Shown piece after piece: positions 12,826 to 25,319 of a stretch of DNA of 64,000 bases. Below the pieces are notes generated by a model, which saw only the letters and a list, made by a program, of their open reading frames with translations, was not told the origin of the DNA and ran no database searches. Source of the DNA: Diogma glabrata (taxonomy: Eukaryota > Arthropoda > Insecta > Diptera > Cylindrotomidae); assembly GCA_963693315.1 (NCBI GenBank), contig OY856188.1:150479551-150543550 (forward strand), in the 5' to 3' direction. How positions within the stretch are numbered: the stretch's first letter is position 1; each line of letters begins with the position of its first letter. Both the position numbers and the translations under genes were made by a program.

Positions 12826-13720
12826 TCTGAAGTTTGGAATCATTTTAAAAAAAATTAAAAAAAGAGATGTTGCTTTCTGTTAGCATTGCAGTAAACAAAT
12901 TGGATGTAAAGGATAAATCATTTAAAAGTTCATTAAATAATCAAATATTCAGCTTCAACTTTAACTTCAATCGATAAAATTCATGAATCATCTACATCAA
13001 AAAAACTTAAAAGTAATTCCGGTGATGGTGGAATTACAAAATTCTTAAAAATGAAACCCCGTATGAAATTTTGTCTCGATGTGTGACAGAAGATGAGTTT
13101 TCAATGAATGCTATAGTGGAATCATAGATATGTCCGAAGTAAATGCTTTGTCATGGCTAAAAATCTCTCTATTGTAACGAAAAGTATTTTAAAACTTTAT
13201 GGTATAAAAAAGAGAGAGTTGTTAGATCTCTTATTTCCACTGGAAAAAGCTGTAAAAGAATTAAGCGAAAATTCAGCGACGCTTTTGACTGTTGCAGGCG
13301 TTCACAAAGTTGTTTTCAAAAAGTTAGAAGAATGTGGAACGAATTTTTCAAAAATGTTAATTAAACAGATAAAAAATCGAATGGATGAACGTCGTGATAA
13401 ATTCCTTATGACTATGTTAATCTTTTTACAAACAGGCAATATTCCACATTCCAATAAATATTTTCATTATGTTACAAATGGTGCCTCTATTGCAATGGCG
13501 GTAGAAATTTTTAGAAGAATACATCCACCTGTGATTATGATGACTCTGAAGAAATCACTGAAGAAATTACTATTAAAAGTAAGGATGAAGAAAGTCTAAG
13601 TAGTGAAGTCTGTAAGATATTGTCACTGCAGAAACAACTTGAGAATGCAATTCCTTCAATTATACTCATGTTGAGAAGCAGAATGAAGAAAGTTCCACAT
13701 TGCTGAAAAAAGATTTCGTT
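12826..13720 (+). pseudogene. hAT transposase, N-terminal and catalytic part (broken)
   Basis: A BED-finger remnant (SEVWNHFKK, then out of frame HCSKQIGCKG) lies at 12826-12915. The best frame, 13153-13599, encodes 148 residues with hAT-type helices (LLDLLFPLEKAVKELS, then NRMDERRDKFLMTMLIFLQ), corresponding to the region around the large insertion domain. Coding signal continues in another frame to about 13720 (acidic SEEITEEI segment). Stops and frameshifts make it non-functional. The C-terminal part resumes after the nested element at 19026. Confidence 0.6.
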
Positions 13721-14431
13721 TATTTAAATAATTATAATAAAAAATGACAGACAATTTAAATATTCTATACACTGAAAGAAATAATCGGAGATATCAACAA
13801 AAAATAACAGTTAATTTTACATAAAATATTGTAGGATTCCAGCCAACGATACGCCTCGTAAATCAAACAAATTTAAAAACGTTGTTTTTACAAGTTTTCG
13901 AGTTCCCAAATAAACGTAAAAAGAAATTGGGATTTGTAAAAAGATTTACAAATCCTTTAGTAGAAATTAAGATTTGAATGTAAAATTTACGACCCACAAT
14001 AGCTAAATAAACAAATTTCATTCGTAAAATTTACGACCCACAATAGCTAAATGAACAAATTTTATTCGTAAAATTTACGAAACGACTTTGTTGATTTTGC
14101 AATTATAATTACCAACTTACAAATCTGGTATGTAAATATTCAGAACTTCTTGTAAAGTTCACATTTTCAACACGTGAAATTTTTAGAATCATCTGCAAAA
14201 TTTACAAAATTCACGGTACAATTTAAGAAATATAATCGTAAAATTAACAACTCGTCCCTAAAATATTCGGAACATAAATTTAAAACTTACGAAGCATCAC
14301 TCCAATTTAACAGTTGTAGTTGGTAAACTTAAGACAATTATTCGTTGATTTCACAGAACCAGTTGTAAAATGTGCGATTTTTTTTGATGTTTTAAAAAAC
14401 AGTTTACAATCTGTAGTTGTAAAATTATATA

Positions 14432-14800
<369 letters not shown>

Positions 14801-15099
14801 TATGTGTGTGTGCGTATTTATATATTTAAATATGTTAGGGTTTAATGATTAAAAAACGATAGTTATAATACTTCATTTATTTATTTGAAAATAATTCAAA
14901 ACTAATTTCTATACATTAGTAAAACTTATTTAAACGAATTTAAAAACTATTATGCTCAACAAAAATACTTTTTATCAAAAATATATCAACTGCGTTTGTT
15001 TATTTTAAAATATTTCGTCTTTAATAATTAGAAATAAAAAAACATTAAATTTCATAATATAAGAGAAAAAAATATGGATTTTTAATCTATGACAATATA

Positions 15100-16750
15100 A
15101 TATATAAGCAAATTAAAGGTCTCCAAATGGGCTCACCACTAGCTCCAATCTTTGCGGATTTGATATTTGAATATTTGAATCCATAACAATATTTGAATCC
15201 ATAACAAAATTAAATATTACACCATCTTTTATAAAAAAATATGTAGATGACCTAATTTGTAGCATTCCAGAAAATTCGATTGACGAAGTCTTGTCTGTTT
15301 TCAACGCTTACAACACAAACATAAAATTTACATTCGAAAAAGCAACTAATAACCAAATACCTATCTAGATATGCTTTTAATCAAAAATGAAAACAAAATA
15401 ATCACTAAGTGGTATTCAAAAGAAACGTCGTCCAATCGAATACTAAATTACCATTCATCACATCCACATTCTCACAAAATAAATGTAGCAAAAAATCTTG
15501 CCAACAGAATCTTCAATTTGAGTGACAAAATGTTCATTTCGGAAAGCATAAACAAAACAACCGAAATTCTCACTAAAAATAATTATCCCAATCAAATAAT
15601 TAACAAAATCATACATGAAATCAAACACAAATTTCTCAATAAAAATAATCCAAATCCTAATCCCTCTACAGTACCTACCCTGGTTAAACATTCCAATTCA
15701 AACCTATTTAATCCTATTAAATCCAATATAATTTCAATAGGATTAATTCGGATTGAATTGGTTTAATAGGAAGACTTCGAGCTACCAATTAAAATTCAAT
15801 CGGAATGAATGGGATTCAACAGGAAAAGAGGTTCTGTAGGATTCTAATGGAAATTTCCAATTGAATTTCAATCGGAAATTAAGAGATTCAATAGGAAAAA
15901 AGAACTTAGAAAAAATTAAATAATCTTATGAAATTAACAGGATTTAATTGGAAAAGATTTAATAGGAATGAATAGGATTAATCGGAATTCTGCAATGGAA
16001 ATTTCCAATTAATTCCTATTTATATACATTTCATATAGAATCCTATCCATTCCGGTTGAAAAATAAAATAGATATATTTAACAGGAAGGAATAGGATTGT
16101 ATTGGAAATAGATTTTTTGAATAGGAATTAATTGAAAATTCCCAATGCAGAATTCCGATTAATCCAATTCATTTTTTTCAATTGATTTCAATTGGAGTGT
16201 TTAACCAGGGTATCCACACTAATACATCACGAAATCAGGTTAGTACAAATATTAATTCTCCACAAAATAACATTTACACTAGTCTATAATATATCCATGG
16301 AATCACCAAAAATATCAAGCGAACGATCACTAGTTCTAATCCAAACATCAGAATTGCATTAAAACCACACAAAACACTAAATAAAACAGCTTTCAATAAC
16401 AACAAACAAAAACTTGACAACATGCAAAAATCTAACGTCATATATAAACTGCAATGTGAACAATGCCCGATCTCATATATTGGTGAGACTAGTAGTAAGA
16501 GACTTGAAAAAAGAATCTCTGGGCATTTATATGACTTAAATAATGCACACAAAAACAGGATTACTACTACACACAATAGACACGGGACACATTTTTAATT
16601 ATGACAATCCATCAATCATTGATAATGAGAAAAATAGAGAAAAGAGAAGACATTTAGAATTAACATATATGTATATTTTTTTAAATAGCCCCAATACATG
16701 CAATATTAAAAGTGACGTAAACATGTGTACTTGTGACCGTCAACTAATAT
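15100..16750 (+). pseudogene. Penelope-like element: RT and GIY-YIG endonuclease remnants
   Basis: RT coding starts with GLQMGSPLAPIFADLIFEYL (15118-15180), then continues after an 18-bp tandem duplication into KKYVDDLICSIP (about 15233-15268). A long RT tail follows at 15371-15650 (NENKIITKWYSKETSS, then NYHSSHPHSHK). At 16440-16600 the sequence YKLQCEQCPISYIGETSSKR matches the GIY-YIG endonuclease of Penelope-like elements. A stop and a frame change separate YVDD from the tail, and the MITE at 15678-16210 lies between RT and endonuclease. The 5' end is not found. Its 3' end abuts the minus-strand TE gene near 16720-16790. Confidence 0.75.
15678..16210. mobile_element. MITE with CCCTGGTTAAACA termini and TA duplication
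   Basis: CCCTGGTTAAACATTCCAAT at 15678 is mirrored by ATTGGAGTGTTTAACCAGGG ending at 16210. TA flanks both ends (15676-15677 and 16211-16212). The whole interior is made of variants of AATCCTATTGAATT, AATAGGATT and CCAATTGAAATTCAATCGG in both orientations, more than 20 in 530 bp. No coding capacity. Confidence 0.8.
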
Positions 16751-16789
16751 TACGAACTTCTTCAATTCCCATTTTTCGCCGATAGCCGC

Positions 16790-18250
16790 CAGTAAAAGTG
16801 GTTGAAGTTTTAAATTTTCGGTATTACATATTGCGACCAGTTCATTATTTTTTACGGGGATGTCAGAAACACTGAATATAATTTTTACAAACCATGTTTG
16901 ACTATCTTTTATGCTAGCTTTCCCATATTTTACATTCCCTGTACTTAGTGATTTGTTTTTGACAGAGGGTGGTACCAAATTTGATAGCAGGTAAAGTAGC
17001 TGGAGATAATATGAATCTGTAAGTGAAGTAAACATTTTTTTTATTTGCAGCTTAATAGTGAATTCTTTTCTACTTGTTTGGTACAAGTTTCAAAACCGAA
17101 TTATCGAAATTTGAATATTTTATATTGCATTTTTCACAAAGAATACAAATTCCGATAATCAGGTTTTGGAACTTGTACGCAACAAGTAGAAAAGACAGTA
17201 ACATCTATACAACATAGAAAAGATAAAATGACAATTTACCTGAATTAGTTTCAAGTTTTTTTTTCATCACCTCTCCTAGATTTGTAGATGCTAGTTTTTG
17301 CTTTATGTGGCTCTTCAGAATAAGTGGGATATGATTTAAAAAAATGTCCCATTTTGAATATATATTTTTTGAGCTAGGGTACAGCGTTAAAAAATCTATT
17401 TCAACCTAAAAATAAAAGAAAACTAGTTATTGTAAGTATACGTTATTAAATTTGTTATGATTGTATATCTGTACCAGATCAGGCATAATATAAATGTGTT
17501 TTAATAAAGGCCATTCTTTGAATAGATTCATAATATATTTGTCTGAATTTTCCATATATTCTGATACTCTGCTGATGATTTGGTCCATTTTTCCAAAACT
17601 AAATTCCATGGAGTTCTTAAATTTTTCAGTTCCGTTTTCAAGAACTCCTTTTGATCTATATTTCCTTTTAAAAATATTTGACTGATTATACTGTTTTAAT
17701 TTTTAATTTTTTTTACCTGATGGTGTTTTAATATAACTTTCAAAGATTGGTTTGCTTGGTGTCCTAAAATATTTTAGTTTTTTCCTGTTCTCGTAATCAA
17801 ATATGTTGTACAGCTTTCCAGTTGGTGATTTTGTGCCAGCGGTTGATGATTTGTGTCAAATGGTGTAATAAGTTTTCTGAAATCAAATTTAAAAAATTAT
17901 TTTGAATGTTTTGATATTCTTAGTTTACACTTACTGCACTTTCATTAGGAAAACAAAGCACTATCTCATCTGCCAAGCCTTTAATCTGTTTAGATGTTGG
18001 TTTCAAATTCAGCTCTTTTAAGTAGAAATCCACTATCATGGAGCAGAAAAAGGGTATAAGTTTAGTTTACTTACGCTTTCTGCTTCCTCTTTATGTTCCG
18101 TTTGAAGTTTTCCTAAATAGTATTCAAACAATATTTGTTGGCCCAACTTTGTTTTGTAAAAATTAAGTAATGTGCTCCGGTTTTAAATCAACCAATCCTT
18201 TATAGAATGCTTCTTTATCTAAAAATTCACGTGTTAGACGGTAAATCAAC
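16790..18250 (-). pseudogene. Decayed TE gene of the CACTA-like element (unnamed family)
   Basis: Minus-strand coding pieces fit a widespread insect TE protein. The segment VSEYMENSDKYIMNLFKEWPLLKH lies at 17427-17609. The segment beginning LYLLSNLVPPSVKN, with KASIKDSQTWFVKI and LQPLLLAAIGEKWELKKFVI, lies at 16706-17030. Further candidate exons lie at 17720-18240. I recognise the EWPLLKH and P-x-L-x-A-I-G patterns from uncharacterised proteins of similar elements but cannot name a domain. A foldback at 17069-17196 splits it, and stops interrupt several pieces. It is probably the accessory ORF of the element at 13770-19025. Confidence 0.5.
17069..17196. mobile_element. Small foldback MITE
   Basis: CTACTTGTTTGGTACAAG at 17069 is mirrored by CTTGTACGCAACAAGTAG ending about 17196. 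The arms remain complementary inward through AAAACC-x2-ATTATCG, leaving a short AT loop. It interrupts the minus-strand TE gene. Confidence 0.65.
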
Positions 18251-19025
18251 AAAATTAATTGTACATTATAAACAAAGGTTTATATATATATACTAAGGTA
18301 TATATATGTGAATCACTCACCTTGTATTTTCTGATGTAATTCAGCCAAATTAATATTTATCAAAAAACTTTTCACAATTTCACTACCTGTTTTTTTTTAT
18401 TTTCCATGTCCTTACACAACGCTTTAATTGAAATAGAACCATACTAAGCATCCATACCAAAATACATTTGGTAACGAAAGGATTTTACAAAACAAATTTG
18501 AATTTATTACGAAATATATTGTAAAATTTAATGAATTACTTGTACAAATTACATAAACTTTTGTATTGTTTACAAGTTACACAAATTTGTGTAAATTTTA
18601 CGAAAAAATTTCGGTTAATTATCAATTTTATTTGTATATCTGAAATATTAGCATAATTACAGTTGTAAAGCTAACAAATATGTCCAGTATTAGTTACTAC
18701 TTATTTTGTAAGTGCAGCAATGCATAAAAAGGGAATCTTTTACAATCCATATTTGTAGTTTCATTATCAAAACATTTTGTAAACATTTTCTGCTATTGTT
18801 TTACGATTTTTGAACGGTATTATTACAAATCAATAACGTAAATTTCAATTTATATGAAAGGTAAAGTTACGAATCTGCATTTTGTTGGATTAACATTTGA
18901 TTTGTATTCTTTACAATTAAAGGCATTACCAAGAAGGTGTAAACCTTACAAAAATTATGTAAAGATTACAATTTTTTCTTTACGCAAAAAAAATTGTAAA
19001 AAAACCCGAATTATTTTTTTGAGTG

Positions 19026-19150
19026 TATCGCGCATTATTAACATATATTAACCTATCTGGACTGCAACAAGCGCGTGTTTTCTATTGCAAGTCTCACAAG
19101 GACAAAAACTAGAACTCGACTCAATTTCGAACAACATTTAATGCAATCAT
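19026..19150 (+). pseudogene. hAT transposase C-terminal dimerisation segment
   Basis: Directly after the nested element, the plus strand reads TYLDCNKRVFSIASLTRTKT, followed by RTRLNFEQHL. This matches the hAT C-terminal dimerisation motif (family form SERVFSIAG). It completes the transposase interrupted at 13769 and shows the element at 13770-19025 arrived later. Confidence 0.65.
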
Positions 19151-20278
19151 TTTTCTAACATATGCGTTTTTAAAAATGAATCAACTTCGTTAAATTTATG
19201 ATTAATTCTATTTTTTATTGTTATTTTATGATTTGCTACTATTTTTGTTATTTTGTGACTATATAAATATGAATTAGTATAGATATACGAAAAATATGCA
19301 TAAATGGATTAAATACCGCAAAATAAAAAGCATGTCTTATTATTTGTTTTAATTATCCGGATATTTGGATTATCCGGATATTTAATTTTTTAAGTATTCG
19401 ATATCCGGATAATAAAATAGGTCGGATATTTAGAAACCCTAGTTGTGAACAAAACAAAAGCCTGAAAGTTTTAGTGAAGACTAATTATAGCAGTAAAATT
19501 AATTTTTTAGTTATAACGATCTTCGTGGTTACATTATTAATGCTTATTTTTAAACAATAAATTTGTCGGTGGATAAGTACTCAGTAGCCTGATTCTCTAA
19601 AAAGCAAGATAAATTGTAATGTGTAAACGTGATATATTTTACACAATCAAAAGTTTACGCTTAAATATATCTTGGCACGCTTAAATCGTATTCTGTAAAA
19701 AAAATTGCGTCCTAGCTAAAATTATTGTCAGCAAGGTATTTTAATGTCAAAATGATTTGTGAAAGTGATAAATAACATTGACTATATAATACTATAGATA
19801 CATCATATTTATTATGTGGTGTATAAATCAGGTGGCGTTACTTGTATCAAATTGAAAGCATATGAATTTAAAATCTTTCTGGCTACTCGAAGTTACGATT
19901 AAGTCTTAAAAAAACGCTAGAAATAAGATTAAATTATATTAAAGTTTATTTTAAGGTTAGTTTTTTATGTTTTTCATTCATAATTTAGTTATTTAAATTT
20001 TGTATGAAGAAATTAAAGGATTGAGTATGGTTTGAGTCTCGCATATGTCTAATACAATTGTTTTTTCTTTCGTCAAATTGTAATATTTTAGTATTAGTAA
20101 GTTTTTTTATATATAGTTAAAATTCAATACAAACACAAACTATCTCGTCCATATGCAAATTTCAAAAACGGTTATTTGTTTTAAATTTAAATTTGCTTGC
20201 TTAAAATCTATTGTGATTGAAATTTGTTTTGCGATTTGAAAGTTATTTTTTTCGACTCAAATAAACTTTCTGTAAATC

Positions 20279-23200
20279 ATGTCAAGATTTTGTTGTGGTT
20301 TTAAGAATTGTAATAGCCGATATACTCCAGGTTCATTTTTATCATTTTTTGAATTCTCCAAGAATGAAAATATAGGCAATGTGTGGAAGAAACATTCCGG
20401 CGATGTTTATATTCAAAAGAATTTAAACCAAAATAAAAAATTATATATGTGTGATAAACATTTCTTCAAAAAAGATTTGATACATCGTGTTGGCCGCACT
20501 TGTTTGAAAAAGGGTAAGTAGCATGGAAATAAATATCACTGGATTTTTACATAATTGAACTGCTTATATTTAATAGGAGCAATTCCTAAAACATATTCTT
20601 CACAAATATGTAGTTGTTCTGAAAATAAGTTAGATGAGTTATGTGATAAAATTTTATTAGAACATACACCGGTAACTCAGAAACCAATTGCTAGAAAGCG
20701 TTCTTTTCAAAAATCTGGTTTATCCACAAATGAAATTGAGGGTGAAGCAAGATATAACATAACCAATATTGATGAAAATAGTGAAGAAGAATTGCAAGTG
20801 ACTAAATCTGCAAATGCTAAAACATATTTATTTATTTTACCACTTACCAGCCCCAACAAATCCTGTAAATGCAGAAATTTGTGAAAATCAGTTTCCATCT
20901 TTCTATATTCTTAAGAATACCGCATCATCGTCGAACGCAAATTGTGAAAAGATTCCAAGGTAAGTTAGCCTAATATAATAAATACACTCCTGATGAAAAA
21001 CGTGATATACGCAGGTAAAAAAGTCGAGATTTGAACTTGACCATTTATGATTTTCCTGAAACTTGGCATATTAGTAGTATGGACAAAATAAAAAATACAG
21101 CTTATTTTACAATTTTTTTAAAGTGCATAGTTTGAGCATAGGGGGCATCCCAACATGCATGAAAAATATCAATTCTGCCAATCTGATGTAACTTTGAAAT
21201 TAAATTGCTCAAGAACCGCTATACCGATTTCAGCAAACTTTTTTTTGTTTGATAGTTGATTAGTTAGCCGTTTGAAAAAAAATTGATTACTATTTTTTGT
21301 AATTAATTTTTAAATAAAAATATTAAAAAAACTTTTTTAAAGATGGCGTTAGGGTCAAAGATCAATTGGAATTTAATTAATTTTTTTCTTGAAAATAGTT
21401 CTATCTTTATTCTAAAATATGTCAAATTTACAAAGAGGCTAAAATTCTTGTTCTTGAGATATTTAATTTTAAAGATTTTTGGTCCAACTGAAATTCAAAT
21501 TTTTCTTCATTTTTTCAAACAACTTCCATTAACAAAAAATTTTAAAATGAATTAAATTTTAATTTTTTTTTATATATAGTTCTAACCTTCCTTTAAAATA
21601 TATCAAATTTACAAAGATGCGTTAATTCGTGTTCTTGAGATATTTAATTTTAAAGATTCTTAGTCCGATTAAAATTCTAATTGTACATTATTTTCTCGAA
21701 CTTCAGCGGTTAAAATTTTTTGATGATAAAAATTGTTCGAAAAAATAATGAACAATTAGAATTTTAATCCGACTAAAAATCTTTAAAATTAAATATCTGA
21801 AGAACACGAATTAATGCCTCTTTGTAAATTTGATATATTTTAAAGGAAGGTTAGAACTATATTTAAAAAATAAAAAAAGTTAAAATTTAATTGATTTTAA
21901 AACTTTTTGTTAATGGAAGTTGTTTGGAAAAATGAAGAAAAATTCGAATTTCAGCCGTACTAAAAATCTTTAAAATTAAATATCTCAAGAACAAGAATTT
22001 TAGCCTCTTTGTAAATTTGATTTATTTTAGAGTAAGAATAGAACTATTTTCAGAAAAAAAAAATCAATTAAATTCCAATTGATCTTTGACCCTTGTGCCA
22101 TCTTTAAAAAAGTTTTTTGAATATTTTTATTTAAAAATTGATTATAAAAACAATAAACTAATTTTTTTCAAACGGCTATTTAATCATCTATCAAACAAAA
22201 AAAAGTTTGATGCAATCGTTATAGCCGTTCGTGAGCAATTTAATTTCAAAGATACATCGGATTGCCAGAATTTTCATTTTTCATGCATGTTGGGGTGCCC
22301 CCTATGCTCAAACTGTGCACTTTAAAAAAATTGTAAAATAAGCTGTATTTTTTATTTTGTCCATAATACTTATATATATGCCAAGTTTCAGGGAAATCCA
22401 AAATGGTCAAGTTTTCACAACTCTGTCTAGAACGCGTTTTTCATCTCTTGTGAACCTGTTCTGAATGTGCTAATAAATATGTATTCGTTTGAAACATTTT
22501 TAAGATACATTTTTACAACTCCTAAGTCCTAAGAGAAGGAAGCTTAGTAATAAATCTGAAGAAGAGAAGATGTTGGATGATTTGCTGAAAGATAAAAGTG
22601 CAGATGCTAAAACTTTTTTTAAATCACAATTTATGCATAAAAAAATCAACATTGGACTGATCCCGAAAGAAATCCAGCATTAAAATTTTACTATAAATCA
22701 CCGGCACTTTATTTACATATGCAACAGACTGGGTTTAATCTACCAGCAGTTAGCAGCATACAGCACTGGCATGCGGGTATAAGATTTCCAACGGGCATAT
22801 CCGACATGGTTCTTAAAGTTCTGGAATCAAAAGTGAAGGATCTGAATAAAAGAGATCGCCGGTGCGTATTTTTATTTGATGAAATGAGCATTAAAAATGA
22901 ATTGGACTATAACATTAGAGATGATTTGGTGTATGGATTCACCGATCTCGGGCCACTGGGCCGTAATGGTCGTCTCGCTTGCAGTGTTACGATATTTATG
23001 ATACGAGGGCTCAATTCAAATTGGAAGCAGTCAGTTGGTTTTCTTGCTGGAAACGTTTCTGGTACCGATTTGAGCATCATAATCAATGAGGCAGTGCAAA
23101 AATAAATAAAACAGGATACGATATTATTTGTACAACTTGAGATCAAGGTGCTAGCAATAGAACTTGTTTAAAAAAACTTGCCTCCTCAATTGAAACTCCG

Positions 23201-24655
23201 TACACAATAATTGATGGAAAAAAAATTGCAATTTGTTTGATCCAGTACACATAATTAAAAGCGTTCGTAACATCTTATATAGTAACGATATTTAAACAAA
23301 TAGCGGTGAGAAAACTATTTCGTGGGGAATTATTAGAAAGCTATATAATTGTGATAATGGCAATATTCGAGCTATGCATAAATTAACCAAAAGTCACATT
23401 GATCCCGTGCTGTTAGAAAAAATGAATATCTCTTAAGCTACACAAGTTTTTAGTCATAGCATTGCTTCAGCTATCCAATGTGCTGTAAGATTAGAAGTTT
23501 TCCAAGATGCAGAAGAAAAAAAATGTGCATTAGACACTGTCAAATTTATATCTAAAATAAATATCCTCTTCGACAATTTAAATAGTGTGTCGAAATTTTC
23601 AATAAACCCATTTAGAGCTGGAATTTCCAAAGATTGGACAATTATAAGAAACTTGGAGGAGTCTAAAAACTGGATATTATCATGGAAGCATACAGGAAGA
23701 ATGAAAGTGCCGTTCTGTTTTAATGGTCTTCTTCAGACCATAAATGCAATAATAATGATATGGGAAGATATAAAAGGCAAACAACAATTTTTAATGATGT
23801 CACGCTTATCTCAAGATCCATTAGAAAATCAAATTTCAATGATTATGTCATTCAAAGGCAGTTACGAGAGGAATCCATCAGTACATAGAACATACTTGAA
23901 TTTCAAACAGATCATGTTTCAAAACATGGATCCTTCAGAATTTTCTAGTTACGAGAATTCAAAATCATCTACCCTACTTTCGTTTAAACCTCAGATAATT
24001 CAACAGTCATCAAATAATCCTGTTGTACATTATTCGGACAACATTGAACAGCAGTTCAACGCTTCTGAGATTTGTGATGATTTTGACATTGATTTTGACG
24101 AAAATTTTGATATATTGAATCCAAATTACAAGTTAAAATTTAACAGCCAAATTATATTTTTTCGGATACATATCTAAAACAATATCACAAAGAATGAATT
24201 GTAATAACTGTACAAATTTTATGATTCAAACAAATCCAAAACATTCTGAGAGATATGCCGTGCTAAAAAATATGAATCAACATTTTTAGCTCCTTCACCT
24301 GAAAAAGATGTTTGCAGCGACATTTCATCGACAATGAAAACTGATTTCGGTAGTTTGAAAATCCCTATCGCTGCATTTGAACATCATTTAGACGTGATAT
24401 ATTACGAATTCACACATTTATTCCAAACAAATAAAGCAGCAAAAAATTTAATCAACGGCATTCTGTTTCCAGCCATAAAGAAAAAAATTCAGAAATGGAA
24501 TGGTTGCGATCATCATGAAACAGTTTTGAAGTCTGTTTTAGTTATACTATTAAGGGTTAGAATCAGAAACATAATTAATAAATCATTCAAAGAGGTGATC
24601 GAGTTACAATATTACAAGGAATTTAAAATATATAGTTTACACTTTTTACCGTAGG
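20279..24655 (+). pseudogene. P-element (THAP9-like) transposase, at least three exons, broken
   Basis: Exon 1 (20279-20513) encodes a THAP C2CH zinc finger: CCGFKNCNSRY near the start and MCDKHFFKKDLI near residue 61-72. GT at 20514 and AG at 20575-20576 define an intron that keeps frame into exon 2 (20577-20960), which has a frameshift near 20855. AAGGTAAGT at 20957-20965 begins an intron that contains the foldback 20985-22447. Exon 3 starts near 22530 and runs through HMQQTGFNLPAVSSIQHWHA and FLFDEMSIKNELDYN (22719-23105), typical of P transposases. The C-terminal part is at 23587-24177 (RLSQDPLENQIS). Several stops and frameshifts separate the pieces (a shift near 22645, stops near 23105-23580). 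A further coding-like frame at 24334-24654 may be the last exon. The gene is inactive as it stands. Confidence 0.75.
20985..22447. mobile_element. Giant foldback element (arms about 700 bp)
   Basis: GATGAAAAACG near 20993 is mirrored by CGTTTTTCATC near 22445. The arms stay complementary almost to the centre near 21725 (for example GCATAGGGGGCATCCCAACA against TGTTGGGGTGCCCCCTATGC). No protein is encoded; the frames at 21343-21555 and 22086-22325 are the two arms. It lies in an intron of the P transposase. Duplicated target bases could not be identified with certainty. Confidence 0.75.
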
Positions 24656-24675
24656 CTCTTGGCGTAATTCGTTAA

Positions 24676-24842
24676 ATATAATATTTGTTTAGCACTTGTT
24701 TTATACGCACGTTAATATAAATTTTAAAAAATAAAAGATTTAATTTTATGAGTGACGTGAGTTATCATAGAAATAAAATTAAAACTTTTATTTTTTTATA
24801 CTTATATTAACATGCGTATAAAACAAGTGCTAAACAAATATG
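24676..24842. mobile_element. Small foldback MITE flanked by TTAA
   Basis: ATATTTGTTTAGCACTTGTT near 24681 is mirrored by AACAAGTGCTAAACAAATAT ending at 24841, with inner arms complementary through ACGTTAATATAA. TTAA lies on both sides (24672-24675 and 24843-24846), the duplication typical of piggyBac-type elements, so it may be a piggyBac-type MITE. Confidence 0.6.
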
Positions 24843-25319
24843 TTAATCTTACAGCTCTGAGATATCAAGACTTCGTTCTGGGTTAAGGATTTTGATATAG
24901 TTTTCGACAAAAAACTTTTATGAGGACATGGTTTTTAGTTTTGGGCAGCGATGTATATCAAACATTACTTTTTGTTAAAGTAGATGCATTTTTTATCTCT
25001 GTTTAGATATGTATTACAAAACTAACACGAAACATCTATACGTTGTCGGAAAATTATAACAAATCATAAATTAACATAATTTAGTGAAAAGATTATACAA
25101 TCAGCAAACTACTCAAAACCTCTCCATTTAGCGTTTCGAGAAAATATTTCAAAATCACAAATTCATATTTCTTTCATAATTCCAAAAGTATTGTAAAAAT
25201 TAAATAAAATTAAAAATTCAAACTTTTTTCAAACAAAACTCTAAAAATATTTCAAAAGTTATTACAAAATCAAAGATTAAAACTTTTTTCAAAAACTCTT
25301 AAAATATTGCAAAAATTAT

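Noticed and set aside
21343..22325. Short frames in the giant foldback
   Set aside because: They lie in opposite arms of the same inverted repeat and have no homology.
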